This document shows positions 1-11,843 of a DNA stretch of 64,000 bases, one piece after another. Source of the DNA: Sparassis latifolia (taxonomy: Eukaryota; Basidiomycota; Agaricomycetes; Polyporales; Sparassidaceae); contig CM031562.1 in the NCBI GenBank assembly GCA_018466975.1, forward strand, positions 4,216,001 through 4,280,000, written 5' to 3'. A model generated the notes under the pieces. That model had not been told where the DNA came from. It ran no database searches and saw only the letters and a program-made list of their open reading frames with translations. The position numbers were made by a program, and so were the translations under genes. Every line of letters starts with the position of its first letter. Position 1 is the stretch's first letter.

Positions 1-258
1 CTTGCCAAGATCGCGGACCAGGCAGTTCTGTCGGAGAGCTCAATCAGTGGGAACAATCTATGGTCGCTGATCGTGGACTTCCTGACAGTCGTGCCTGACG
101 CAGACGCGCACAAGCACAAGCACAAGGATAAACGCCACGAGGGTCAGGAGGCCGCGACGATGCAGGAGAAGCATCGGTCTAAATTTGCGTGGTTTGACTC
201 GAAGCATAGGAAGGCTGAGGGTGCGCTGAAGGCGACGAGTTCGCGAGAGGGCGGATAG
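1..258 (+). CDS. 3' end of an unrecognised protein gene (partial)
   Basis: The frame is open from the first base to a TAG at 256-258, giving the last 85 residues of a protein whose start lies outside the window. The visible part begins with a possibly helical stretch (LWSLIVDFLTVVP, about residues 20-32). A strongly basic, His/Lys-rich tail follows (KHKHKDKR) and ends in TSSREGG. I do not recognise the family. Codons mostly end in G or C, as in the clear genes nearby, which supports real coding. I cannot tell whether position 1 is exon or the end of an intron read through by chance. Confidence 0.5.
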   Translation, partial: LAKIADQAVLSESSISGNNLWSLIVDFLTVVPDADAHKHKHKDKRHEGQEAATMQEKHRSKFAWFDSKHRKAEGALKATSSREGG

Positions 259-499
259 CTACTGTAAGCCCTGTGATCAAACAGAGGTCGTCGTCTGCCG
301 TTGAACGTCTCACAGAGTTGTAGCTAATATTGATCACATTATGTTTTGACGTTGTCCTCTGACCCATAGTTAGTACCCGGCGTCTCGCGATATTTTGGCT
401 CCTGAGTGGATATTCTGGCCATGCATCTGGCCAAGGCACCAGGCCCTGCGATGTCATACTTAAGCTTCATCGACGTCATTCCCCAAACAGTACCCGGGC

Positions 500-508
500 T
501 ATATAAAT
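500..508 (+). promoter_or_regulatory. TATA box of the metallothionein gene
   Basis: TATATAAAT lies 68 bases upstream of the metallothionein start codon, a typical distance for a fungal TATA promoter. The rest of the 317-base gap (259-575) shows no other gene. A TATA promoter suits a gene strongly induced by metal or stress, but no metal-response element could be assigned by eye. Confidence 0.55.
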
Positions 509-575
509 CCGGTTGTCTGCTTGCTGTCTCCCCTCAGCTTGAAGTGCACTCTCTTTCGCTCACATACGACTCGAG

Positions 576-876
576 ATGGTTGACACTTGCACCTGCCAGA
601 GCGCCTGCGGGTGAGCTCTCTTGAAGCTGCCGTCCAGGATCTATCACGAATGGACCTCTCTGCAGAGCCTGTGGCCCCGAGGGAACCGGTTGTGCATGCC
701 CAAAGAACAAATGCAACTGCGAGAATTGCCCCAATAAGTCGCACACGAATAGCGTACGTCGATGACCAGTTGATTCGTTCCTGGTCTGTGCTGACCGCGT
801 CCATTAGTGCCAGTGTAAGGGGACCGGCGCCGAATGCACCTGCGCCAAAGAGTCGAAGGTCTGCAGCTGCACTTAA
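576..876 (+). CDS. Metallothionein, three exons, 63 residues
   Basis: Exons are 576-610, 666-753 and 808-876. Introns are GTGAGC...CTGCAG and GTACGT...CATTAG, and phases match exactly. The product is a 63-residue protein with 15 cysteines, nearly all in Cys-X-Cys, Cys-X2-Cys or Cys-X3-Cys spacing (for example CTCQSAC, GCACPKNKCNCENC, CQCKGTG, CSCT). It has no aromatic residues and only one His. Composition and spacing are those of metallothioneins, small cytosolic proteins that bind Cu(I), Zn(II) or Cd(II) through thiolate clusters. The arrangement suggests two Cys-rich lobes joined by a Cys-free linker (PNKSHTNS). Which metal it prefers cannot be read from sequence. No single open frame reveals the gene, because its exons are only 35, 88 and 69 bases. 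A TATA box sits just upstream. Confidence 0.88.
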
Positions 877-3306
877 ATTTGTAGTTGTGTCAGAGGTGTC
901 GCGTCCAATAACGAGGAAGTGTGAAATTGTATGATTACCGGTACTACTCTCTTGTAACAACATCGCTGCGGTCGCCGCCCTCCAGTGTATTGGTTGTCGG
1001 TCTGTGCACGTTTCGGCTAAGATTGATCGCGCTGTACGCATGGAATATTGTTCTTACAGAAGGTGTCGCAATGCTTCATGTCCGCCGAAGTTCTCAGGAG
1101 CATCTAAGGCCCTAAAATGCCTTTCCGATATGGAATAACGATTGAGCGGTGCTAAATTCTTACACTGGTGATCAGATCTCTTGAGACAGGAGGGCTAGAG
1201 CAGAGTATCGACGGACTCAGGAAGACTAAATGCGGCAATCTTTGTGTTAGCTTAAAACTACTGAAGACCTCAGACAAACCATATGCATATCTGGAATCTT
1301 CAATATTCCACACCTGTGCAGCTGATGGATCCAATCATTTGTATCCCTGAGGTTACTGCATCGAAAATTGAAGGAATTAGAAAACCTTACGAAAGAGCTG
1401 AGTTGCAACTGGTCGACGGATGCATTGGGTTGTTTGTCCTTGTTGAATTCTAAGGGCAATGCAATTAACGCCCGTCAACGCCTATTTAGTTCTCCACAGC
1501 TGATTGGTCTAGACAGACTAATATTCAAGTTAGACTACCGACCTTGATTCTCATTTTCCAGTTCCAGCGGGCTGGACTCATAAGAAACTCTGCGGCATAA
1601 CAGGTCAAGCCTGAGTTCAGTATTAGTACTATTAGAATAGCTTTAGCGATAAAACTAGTCCGAAAGTATTTTTATCGAGTACGACCACACGGAGGGTCAC
1701 TATACCGGCGGGTGCCAAATTTACCCTTCTCTCTTCTCCGTTGTTCTGCCAAGCCGTCCAAAATAGCTGCGATTAATTGGCGGGAGATCGAGCATAATAC
1801 TCTAGTAGTAGATTTGGGCCAGCGTGATAGCGAGACCAAGTTGCATCACCGGGTCATGATGCTGCCTGTTCGTGCACCCTGGGCTCGTTGAATGTATGCG
1901 TTTGTATCGAAAATTTAATTATTTAACCTCGCACCTACTACTTGTCAGGTTATCGGCAGTTTTCACCAAGTTTTTACTCTTGATAATTGCAGTCGGTACC
2001 CGCGGCATCGAATTGCAGGCAGAACGACAGTACAGGTCAAGTACCCCGTTAGAGAGAATATGCTCGCCAAAGAGTTGATCTTTTCCGACACATCTCTATA
2101 GCACATAAGGCCTATCCATCGCTCATGAAATCGCCAGAGCTGCCTTAGCAAGCGTCAGAGCATCTTCCGCCGTTCGCACTAACGCCTTCGCCTCGTTGCT
2201 TTATGTCCTCGCCTTGATGAGCTTCGCTGCTGCTGCTCCCGGATTTGCTCCTCCCACAGATATTTGCATACGAGGACCCGGAAAGCCCTTTGACGCAGTG
2301 CAGTAAAAGAGCGCCGCTGGAATGAGTAGACTCCATAGATCAGAAAACCTACCGTCTGTATGTTATATCATTTGCTCGCTGGTTGACGGCAGACAGTGCC
2401 GCGCAGCATCTTGGTACCATATATCAGCAATGAATTATGCAATTGAGTTTCACCCAGGGGGAGCTGAGGATTCGCGTACGACGGAGAATATTCGAGGAAT
2501 GTTGTGTCCGGGACATTGAGGGGGGAGGGTTGAATTGAATGGTATCGAATTCGATTGCACGCCTTGACCTGACCAAGAATATACGAGCGCTGTGCAGGGA
2601 GGAAGAACGCAGCACGTACCTGCCGCAACAAATTTCTAGAGACGGTTTGAAGCTGGAATGAAATTATATATATAAAGGTAGATCTTTCAGCCAAGACGGC
2701 AGCTGCACGTCATCTCTGCCTACATACCGAGTGTTCGTCCGTGCACCGTAGAATTAAATTTGCAGCACAGTCAGACGGACTATTATATAGACCCCTGTGC
2801 ACTTGAATTTGTCAAATCAGCCGACGTATACAGTCGCCAATTTTGTACTAGAACCAACTTTTGGTTTTGCAAGTTCTAGAATCGTAGCCCGATGGACGTC
2901 CTCGACCAACCACCACAGGCCGCGTCCAGTGTGAAGTTATTATGCATAGATTCTGGAGGCACCCTTCTGTCTGTGCAGCAGACTTTGTTATTGTCGAGAT
3001 TGTGCCAAGCTCATGGCTGTGCGCAAGGCGCCTAGCGGGTTTGAAACGTTGAAAACGCTCAGCACAGCCGGCGTGCACGTTGTAGACACGTTCCGCACCT
3101 GCAAAACCAGTTGCGGTATTTCGTACACCCGCCTGTAACAACTTGCTCAACTCCCTACCATCGACGTGACCACGCATCCGCTCACTCTCGCTGGACTACT
3201 ACTCTCGCGCGCACTGTCGCTCCGAGCGCCCATACATGCTACTCAAATAAACGTCAGACCGACTGTGCGCGTTAATTCGGATACCGTGACCACTGCTGGC
3301 TCCGCA
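877..3306. other. Intergenic, no gene recognised
   Basis: This 2.4-kb stretch has only short, non-conserved open frames on both strands and no recognisable splice-linked coding. A TATATATAAAG tract at about 2665-2678 could be a promoter for a transcript I cannot identify. The last part (about 3170-3306) is an open in-frame leader without ATG ahead of the EXS-domain gene and is probably 5' UTR. Confidence 0.5.
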
Positions 3307-4926
3307 ATGAGCAATGAGATACCCGACGAACTCATGTTCTCCGCAGCATTCCCGCTGCCCTTCCGTGTGTTCTGCCTCGCCGGGCTGGGCATCCTCGGCT
3401 GGGCGGCGAACCTGCACTGGCTGCAGAAGTTCGGGCTCGACCCCGCCGCGACGCTGAAGCTGCACAACTATGAGGACCGCTACCGTGGTCCGCCGCTCAT
3501 CGTAAGCCTGCAGATGGAGCCGGACACGGCGTGGCCGTACGAGGACCTGTACCGGCTCGTCGTAGTGTACACCGTCTGGGTGGGCACCGCGTGGCTGCTC
3601 TTCCGGCGATGGACCCATGGTGACCTACTCCTCGTGGACACCTTTAAATACGTGCCCGCAGTCACCGCACTGACACTCCTCATGGTGCTCGTGTGCCCGT
3701 ACAAGATTCTCAAGAAGCATGAGCGCGACAGGTTTTTATTGTAAGTCGATTTGTCGTGTCTGCTGCCGCTGGTGCCGACGTCTCATTTGTCGTGAGCACC
3801 ATCCGGAGGTGCCTTTTCCCTGCGAACGAGCGCGTCCTCTTTGCGGATATCGTGTTCGCGGATGTATTCACATCGTATGCGAAAGTACTGGGGGACCTGT
3901 GGCTGTCTTGGTGCATGCTCATGCCGGGAGGAAGTTTACTGGTCCAGCCTACACAGGAGGGCTGGTCGCGTTGGATACTGCCAACGTTAATGAGGTGAGC
4001 ATTTATTTGACGGCTGTGCCCCATTTGAAATGTCCCGCTCATACGCTACAGTTTTCCATATGCGGTCCGTTTCCGACAGTGCTTGCTTGAGTACACTGCG
4101 TCTAAGAGTGGCGATCGTCGCCCGCTATTAAATGCGCTCAAATATGCGTCTTCTTTCCCTGTGATATACCTGTCGGCTGCACAGCGCATGGTCGTGTCTG
4201 ATTTGATGTCGGTGAAAGGCGAAGCGGTGGTGCGAGAAGCGTGGCACGGCGAGCACCATCTGTTCCGACTGTGGTAAGTCGTGCCGTAATTCACAATAAC
4301 GTTAGATCATAATTAATATTACCATGCACAGGCTGCTCGCTGCGCTGGTAAACTCATTGTATTCATTCTGGTGGGACGTAACGTACGATTGGGGGTTCGA
4401 TCTGCTGCTGCCAGGGTCGAGAGCGAATAGAGCACCTCCAAAGCAACTAGTCCTGCCTCACCTGCACTCGCGCTCCTCCCTTCTCAACGGCGCGTCGTCG
4501 CCGACAGACGGCGCACTGAAAGAGGCACTTCTCGAGGGCGGACAGCTGTCCACCAAGCGCGCTGATTCCTTCGGAGCGCGGTCGTACCCATTCGGCCTGC
4601 GCCCGACACTCCTCCTCCCGCTCCCGATATACCCCTTCGCGATCTTCGCGGACCTCATCCTGCGCTTAACGTGGTCGGTGAAGCTCTCGAGCCACCTGCA
4701 CTCGTACTCGGAAGGCGACCTGGCGATCTTCTGGATCGAGCTGGCGGAGCTTGTGCGCCGCTGGATGTGGGTGTTCATACGGATCGAGTGGGAGATAATC
4801 AAGGAGAGGCACGAAACGCGCACGGCGCGCGTGTATGACGAGGGACACAAGCAGTATGCGAACGCGGATGACGACTACGAGATGATCCCGTCGGATCGCA
4901 GCGGAAACATATCTGAGACAGGATGA
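3307..4926 (+). CDS. EXS-domain membrane protein, ERD1-like, 482 residues
   Basis: Exons are 3307-3740, 3797-3994, 4052-4273 and 4332-4926. All introns are GT-AG and all phases agree. The start is the first ATG in frame; upstream in-frame codons include no ATG. The protein has several hydrophobic segments, for example near residues 20-40 and 77-90 and a pair around 105-135. The middle carries EXS-domain features: RCLFPANERVLFADIVFAD, KVLGDLWLSWCML, YSFWWDVTYDWGFDLL and a C-terminal ELAELVRRWMWVFIRIEWE. There is no N-terminal SPX domain, so it is not a Pho84/XPR1-type SPX-EXS protein. The single-EXS architecture matches yeast Erd1, a Golgi protein needed for retention of ER proteins and for phosphate recycling linked to glycosylation. 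The role here is inferred from that family. The C-terminus is acidic and probably cytosolic. Confidence 0.85.
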
Positions 4927-5967
4927 GGAGAGGTGGCAGGTCAGGTCGGCGCGCGTAGGTGAGTGGAATCGTGTCAATGCGGGGAGAAGCTAAGGCACTG
5001 AATGCTCAGGGCAGAGTACCTTGATTGAGTGCTGTAACACAGATACACGGATACACGGATATGTGGGAGTCGCAATATGAGTTTGAATGTACCTTCAAAT
5101 GACCACGCTTGCCACCAACGTGTATCAGTCAGCCCTCGCCGCTGGCCGGAAGTCGCCAGAGCGTCAAAGCGAGTGGAGGCGGACCACGTCGGAAGGCAGC
5201 GTCGGCACCATGCGTCTACTGGACGTGGGCCGAACTGTTGACCAGCCTCTAGTGAGTCTTGGTTGATCATGTGTCCTATATCTGATACGCTCGGGGTGCC
5301 ACCGACGGCCAATTGTGGGACAGGACGTCTAATCTGCCCGCCAAGTCGGGACATGTCGTGCAGGTGGACGTGCAGGAGCGTGCATGACCTCTCACAAGAC
5401 GTTGAGTAAGAATTGGCACCGGGAAGGTTCGTGACCTGAAGGGATTACCACTGGGCGCGCCTGTGGTGAGCGCAGTAACGAATCATGATAGCTGCGTGGA
5501 TGGAATGGAGCACGGGGAGATGCTTACAGATCAGCAGACGGATAATTCGAAGTGAATACGGGGGCTATTGCGGGACGGTGAGGACCGTGTTGACGGCGTA
5601 CCAAGGCAACACCAAGGCGCAACTGCCAGCCGCAGCAGGGGTTGGCGGCCGTAATTGGCGGCTATATGTTGTGTGCGAGTCGGGATGCGGCCTGCGCGTG
5701 CACGGTCCTGACTGAGGAGGCTTCCGGAAGGTACAGGCAGCGCCGTAGGCTTTCGTGCAAATCCGGAGCAGCGCTATTTCTGGTGTGCCTCATGGGTGGA
5801 GCCGGCGGTCGCCACATGTGATGCCCTCTAGACGCGTTTCCGGTCGCTGTGGCTGGGCCTCCTTCCTCAAGAGTATCTAAGGACTCCCACACTACTCACC
5901 TCATCTCATGACCTTTGGTCTTTCCCCTGTCAACTAGATCTCTATAAGACCTCTTGTACTTGTCTCG
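4927..5967. other. Intergenic region upstream of formate dehydrogenase
   Basis: No convincing coding sequence is present on either strand. The last 100 bases are pyrimidine-rich (CTCATCTCATGACC..., TTTCCCCTGTC), and a TATAAG at 5943-5948 lies 20 bases before the ATG, so they probably hold the core promoter and a short leader of the downstream gene. The 3' UTR of the EXS gene must also lie here. Confidence 0.5.
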
Positions 5968-7629
5968 ATGTTCAATCGCTTGGCATCTCGCCCTGTCTCT
6001 TCTCTCTCTCGTCCCCTCGCTCGTAATTTCTCCCAAACTTCGTCACGCAACATGAAGGTGCGCGACACCGCGGCTCTTCGCAGTTTCTGCTCACGTATCC
6101 TCTTCAGGTTTTGGCTATCTTGTACAAGGGTGGCGACGCAGCTACTCAGGAACCTCGTCTCTTGGGTACCGTCGAGAACCAGCTGGGCCTACGCCAGTGG
6201 CTGGAGTCGCAGGGTCATGAATTCATTGTACGGCCTCTGATGAATTGCGGATTGTTTCGCTAACGCCTCGCAGGTCTCCGACAGCAAGGAGGGCCCCAAC
6301 AGCGACTTCCAAAAGCACATCACTGATGTGAGTACACTGCGCCTCATCGAAGTGCTCACTGCTGACGAGCTATGGTAGGCTGAGGTGCTGATTACTACAC
6401 CCTTCCATCCTGGCTACCTCACTCGTGATCTCATCGCAAAGGTACGATAATTATCCGGCCCGGCGGTGACGTCACGCGTCATGCCATGCTGATCGACGGG
6501 TTTGACAGGCCAAGAATCTCAAGATCTGTATCACTGCCGGCGTCGGCTCTGACCACGTCGACCTCAACGCCGCCGTCGAGAAGAAGATCCAGGTCCTCGA
6601 GGTTTCTGGCTCCAACGTCGTCTCCGTCGCTGAGCACGTCGTCATGAGCATCCTCCTCCTTGTCCGCAACTTCGTCCCCGCCCATGAGGTTTGTATTCGT
6701 AATTCGCTACTATTTGCCGAGCCCGGCCTGACGGCGCATATTTGCAGATGATCGAGCGCGGCGACTGGCAGGTGTCTGCGATCGCCCGTAACGCCTACGA
6801 CCTCGAGGGCAAGGTCGTTGGCACCATTGGCGCCGGTCGTATTGGGTACCGTGTCCTGCAGCGTCTGACGCCCTTCGACTGCAAGGAGCTCCTCTACTTC
6901 GACTACGCTGACCTCCCTGAGCGTAGGTCATAGCCATCGATAGAAAATGGCGTCACACCACTCATTCTATTTTTGTTAGATGCCTCGAAGGCGGTCAAGG
7001 CGCGCCGCGTCGAGGACCTCAAGGAGATGGTCTCGCAGGTATGTTTAGCCATTCTAGAGGTAATTTACCGTCGGTGACGTCATGCTTTCCAACCAGTGCG
7101 ACATTGTTACGGTCAACTGCCCGCTGCACGAGGGCACTCGTGGGCTCGTCAACGCAGACCTGCTCAAGCACTTCAAGAAGGGTGCCTGGCTCGTCAACAC
7201 CGCCCGTGGTGCCATCTGCGACAAGGACGCCGTCGCCGCGGCCATCAAGAGCGGTCAGCTCAACGGTAATGCTCCTAATCTGTCTAACCGCGCTCGTCAG
7301 CATACGCTGACATAGCGTCCAGGCTACGCCGGTGACGTCTGGAACGTCCAGCCCGCGCCCGTCGACCACGCCTGGCGCACGATGAAGAACCCGCTCGGCG
7401 GCGGGAACGGCATGGTGCCCCACTATTCCGGCACGACGCTCGATGCGCAGGCCCGCTACGCCGCTGGCACCCGCAGCATCCTCGAGAACTACCTCACCGG
7501 CAAGGCACAGGAGCCGCAAAACATCATCGTCGGCCTCGGCAAGTACGAGACCAAGGCTTGTGAGTGACTTCACTCTTTGTAATGCACCGTGGGCGCGGGC
7601 TGATGCACCTTGCAGACGGCCAGCGTTGA
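5968..7629 (+). CDS. NAD+-dependent formate dehydrogenase, 386 residues
   Basis: Ten exons: 5968-6057, 6108-6227, 6274-6327, 6379-6441, 6509-6688, 6748-6922, 6980-7038, 7097-7265, 7323-7559 and 7616-7629. Phases are consistent throughout, and the last exon is only 14 bases. The enzyme oxidises formate to CO2 and reduces NAD+. Diagnostic features are the D-2-hydroxyacid dehydrogenase fold, the Rossmann motif [28 protein letters not shown], the substrate-site [20 protein letters not shown] with the catalytic His, and the C-terminal KYETKAYG. Residues 1-29 are Arg/Ser-rich without acids ([12 protein letters not shown]...), like a mitochondrial presequence, and the conserved core starts at [11 protein letters not shown]. 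In wood-decay fungi formate arises from oxalate decarboxylation, so an energy or detoxification role is likely (established for the family, inferred here). It is convergent with the GH45-like gene, leaving 294 bases between the stops. Confidence 0.95.
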
Positions 7630-7923
7630 GTACTGAGTGTGGAGTTCCTTCGCGTGGACGCTGACTAGGCTGAGGGTTTGACTGACTGTATGAGTACTGA
7701 CGTCAAGAGATCTTGTCTAAAATATGTACACTGTTGAATTATCATTTGCATATGTCGTCAGTGTGATTTCGACTTCTACGGCATTGATTCATTGCGGATG
7801 CATTGCAGTGAAGTTGTCCGCACCAGTGAGCGGCGAATCGCGTGCAGATTACACGTATACGACGGTACGGAGAGATCAGTATGACATCACGAAAACTAGC
7901 ATCCGAAAGGCCGTACATCACGC

Positions 7924-8987
7924 TCAACAACACGAGAGCGCTCCCAGGAATCCAAAAACAGAAAACAGAATTAGTACATGCCCTGATATCATTTCCAAGC
8001 CGGGTATCGCTGCCAAAGTAGGAGACTGGGACGTCTGGGTATCTGGTCTGCGCAGACCGTCATCAGTAAGACAAGCATGCAATGAGACTATTCTGGACTC
8101 ACGGTACACCATTTTGTAGTGAGTAGGAAGGACAGGTATCGTTGCCCTGTGGGCACCGAGAGGGTCAGGTAGGCGTGCGGATAGCGAGAAAATGCATGCT
8201 TACGGAAGGGTTAGCGGGACAGCATACGCTGGAGCCGTCTTGCACGCTTCCGAGGGCAGCTTGGTTGTTGGACCCGGCCCAGGAGCCGAGGCAGTCGACT
8301 AGCTCGTAGCTGACGTTCCATACGCCGAAGGACTGCGCAAGGCGTATCAATGCACGAGTCATGACTCGTTCATATTGACGGCACGTACAGCGTATCCTGC
8401 GTCATAGGTGGGTATGTCAGCTTGGTAATGCCAGTCAATGGTGGCAGAAGGGCTCGCCGTATTCCGAGACGTTGGAGGGGAAGAAGTCGTTTGATATTGA
8501 GTTAGACGGGAACGCAAGGTCAAAATTGATATACGCCCCGCCTCTGCCGTCCATGACTTAGCCGCAGTACCTACGCTCTGAACGCTGATTGCACGCACTT
8601 ATTCGGCTTACTCGACGTGGCAGAGCACCACCCGTTCCCGCCCACAGGACAGAGGTCCGTGACCTTCACGACGACGCTGTTATGCACGTCCGGGAAGAAC
8701 GGCGGGTCGGACTCGAACGTGTTGAGTAGCGTGAGGTTGAAGCACCGGCCGCAGCCCGGGCCGTACGCCATGCTGCTCCCGTACGCCATCTGGCTCATGG
8801 CGGCGGTCGGGTAGTGCGTGCTGTCCGCGGTGCACCCGCATGCGGCGATGTAGTTCTCCGGCAGAGAGTAAGTCGTCAGCGTCGCGGTGCCGTCCGCGGG
8901 GTAGTCGATCCATTGAGCGCGCGTTGCTACCGCGGCGAGACCCAGGAGAAAAGCCAGGAGGGGTACCGGGATGGGGAATGAGGCCAT
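7924..8987 (-). CDS. GH45-like / double-psi barrel secreted protein with GPI-type tail, 259 residues
   Basis: Six exons from high to low coordinate: 8987-8599, 8543-8458, 8396-8389, 8332-8204, 8146-8103 and 8047-7924. One exon is only 8 bases, and the second intron appears to start with GC rather than GT. Residues 1-23 form a signal peptide (hydrophobic core PLLAFLLGLAAVA). The body matches basidiomycete GH45 subfamily C/EG-V-like proteins: AACGC near the start, GPGCGRCFNLT, VVVKVTDLCPVGGNGWC, GGAYINFDLAFPS (its Asp aligns with the catalytic acid of Phanerochaete Cel45A), FGVWNVSYE and VCCPANPS. The end is a Ser/Thr/Pro/Gln linker followed by a hydrophobic tail (VLILFSVFGFLGALSCC) with no charged residues after it, which suggests GPI anchoring to the cell surface or wall. 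It could act on beta-glucan in plant or fungal walls, or loosen walls like expansin. Enzymatic activity is inferred. Confidence 0.8.
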
Positions 8988-9379
8988 GGCGGCCGAGGTA
9001 GAAGGTCGCGCGAGAGTCAAAAGAATGAAAGCTGCGCGCAGAACATGGTACACCAACTCCAACAAAAAGTTGCAGGAACTTCTCAGGCAGATGATCTGGA
9101 GTCTAGCAACCGACACGTGGCCGAGTTTAAGTCCTCCGACGCCCGTAGGCCTTGGGGGACAGAGAAGATATCCATGAAGCCATGTTTCGAGCTGCTGCAA
9201 GTTCTCTCGAGTTTTTCGGAAGTGCAGGATCTCGAGATCGACGCAGCTGAACGAGCGGAAGCAAATATCATAACTTACAGGAGAACTGGAGTGCCCAGGG
9301 TCCTTCCACGAAAGGCGAGTCAGCGCTGTGCCCGACGACGACGACGGCGTCGAGCAGCGTACCGTTCTCCCTCAAAATC
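8988..9379. promoter_or_regulatory. Shared divergent promoter, GH45-like gene and GCN5
   Basis: This 392-base region lies between the start codons of two divergently transcribed genes. It must hold both promoters and leaders. No clear TATA box is visible on either strand, and no coding sequence could be supported. Confidence 0.5.
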
Positions 9380-11843
9380 ATGGCTTTCACGACAATGAAA
9401 GCTTTATACCCTGCATCACACGAGATACCCCAGCTGTCCGACGCGCTCCTCGCGCTCAAAATTTCGCGGCACTCGAGCTGCACCGCGTGCCCCTCCTGCT
9501 ACGGACTCCGACCACCACCAGACGTGCAGGTCGTGTTAGATACAGAGCACTTAGCGTCTTCGCTGGGCACGTTGGCCATCTACGGCTCTGATGACGACGA
9601 CGGTTCCACCAGTTATTTGGAGATCTGCGCCTGCGGACACGGTGTCGCTGACCATGGCGCCGACATTGCCTCCATCGGAAAGGAGGAGTTCGACCGGCGA
9701 GGACGGGTTGCTGTCCGTCTCGATGAATTACTACAGGTGCGTCCCGGGACCGTTATCTCAGCGATGCTGCCTCGTTCAAGGCATTCCTTTGTATCTTTCT
9801 AGGTGCGAATTTGGTAGTCCGTCGCTTTGTGTACCCGTATTTTTTTCCTTACGGCATTGCCAGGATTGCAGCAAGTTGCTTGATTTCGAATTTACAAACG
9901 AGGATATCCAGTCGTTGCGGCAGCAGATGCAGCTCCCTCCAGACTCCCCACACAGCTCGTTGTCCGACGTGCTCGGCTCACTCGGTGCGCCACACTACGA
10001 ACGCTGTTTCCGTCGCTCTGACGCGCTCTCCAGTGCCTTCGCCCGGGCAGCCTCTTTCGCCGGCTTCGTCCTTTCTAAGCGACAACTTCGAACCACCATC
10101 GAAGAAGCGCCGCGTGTCATTTTCCTCTCTAAGCGACGCTGACGACGACGACGATGACGAAGAGGAGGACAAGCCACTCGCAGCCAGCGTGTCTGCCGCG
10201 CCTCCAGCTCCCACGCGTGAGAACGGGACTCGCGGAGTGGCACACAGGAGTGGCAAGCAGATGCCAAGCATGAAGTCCAAAGCCCATACTGCGCCCGCAA
10301 CGATCGCGCCACCGACGGGGGAAGAGCAAACCGCGATGAACAGACCCGCAGAGAGCGTGATTGGCCGCGAGCCAAGGATCAAGGTCGAAGACAAGATGGA
10401 CGAGGGTCAGCTTACACGTCTTGCCACTGGGGTGACCGTGGACGCGAGTGGCACGACAACAACAATGGTGGGCCATTGTCTGTTTGGCTTTGATTTCAGC
10501 TGCTGACTACCTCTCACCTTCCATTTCCCGCTCACGCTCTTTCTCATCCCTAGCCGTCACTGAAACCGGAGAAGATGGCCCACATCGAGCTGCGCAAGGG
10601 CGTTATTCGCGTCGTTGCGGTCGAGAATGACGCACAGCCACGATCTTGGGTCATCCTCACCGGCCTGAAGACATTGTTCCAGAAGCAACTCCCCAAGATG
10701 CCTCGAGAGTACATTGCACGGTTGGTCTATGATTCCAACTCGAGATGTCTTGCGATCGTCAAGCACGGATTCAAGGTGGTCGGCGGAATATGTTTCCGGC
10801 CGTTTCCTCACAGAGGATTCGCGGAAATAGTGTTCTTCGCCACAACGTCCATCGATCAAGTCAAGGTACGCCTGTGCGCCACATCGATCTGGAACCCCTG
10901 CTCACAACAGGCGCTGTCCAGGGATACGGCGGGATGCTCATGGACCACTTTAAGTCGCACATTCGCAACACCTACCCAGACATGATGCACTTCCTGACGT
11001 ATGCGGACAACTACGCGGTCGGGTACTTCCGCAAGCAGGGCTTCACCAAGGAGATCACGCTCGATCGCTCCGTTTGGGCAGGGTATATCAAGGACTACGA
11101 GGGCGGCACGATCATGCAGTGCACGATGCTGCGGAAGGTTAACTACCTCGAGACGCGCGACATCATTTCGCAGCAGCGCGAAGCGATTCTCACCAAGATC
11201 CGCGAGATGTCGCGTTCGCATATTGTGTATGAAGGCCTGCCCCAGTTCCGGGAGGGTGCTCCTGAGGGCATCACAGTGGACCCGAAGGACGTTCCTGGCT
11301 TGAGTACGAGTCTATCTCATGAAGCCGCGATATCGTTACTGATAGGCTTTGTAGGAGAGAGCGGATGGACACCATCCATGGCAGCACTGTCAGTAAACAA
11401 TGTACTCTCTGCATCAGTCTCATCCTGACGATCCTGAATAGTCCGCCTCGGCCTTCAGGGAGAAGTGTCGACCACTCGGCGATGCAGAAGCTGCTTTCAG
11501 ACTTGCAAGGCCATCCGTTAGCATGGGCGTTCCTTCAACCAGTGAATGGCCAAGATGTTCCTGACTACTACGATGTCATCAAGAAACCCATGGGTACGCT
11601 CGCCAAGCTCCCGTTCACACGTGATCGCTGATCGATTGGGATGCAGATTTCAGCATGATGGAACACAAATTGGACACCAACCAGTACCCGAACCTGGATG
11701 CGTTCCTCGTCGACGCACAGCTAGTTTTCGAGAATTGCCGGTCGTACAATCCCGAGGGCGGCACCTACTACAAGAACGCCACGAAGGTGGAGAAATTCGT
11801 GAAGGAGCAGCTATCTCTCTACCAGTTGAAGCACGAGGAATAG
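9380..11843 (+). CDS. GCN5: Histone acetyltransferase Gcn5 (GNAT plus bromodomain), 662 residues
   Basis: Eight exons: 9380-9736, 9864-9984, 10034-10467, 10554-10865, 10922-11303, 11355-11388, 11442-11593 and 11647-11843. All are GT-AG and in phase. Gcn5 is the catalytic subunit of SAGA/ADA complexes and acetylates histone H3. The GNAT domain (about residues 310-460) has [20 protein letters not shown] with the catalytic Glu, the acetyl-CoA loop [13 protein letters not shown] and [15 protein letters not shown]. The bromodomain is near the C-terminus: [28 protein letters not shown] and the acetyl-lysine Asn in FENCRSYNP. The N-terminal 120 residues contain CTACPSCYG and [12 protein letters not shown], resembling the PCAF N-terminal zinc module of animal PCAF/GCN5 that budding-yeast Gcn5 lacks. 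Between the two lies a long acidic, Ser/Pro-rich linker with a KKRR nuclear-localisation-like patch. Confidence 0.95.
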
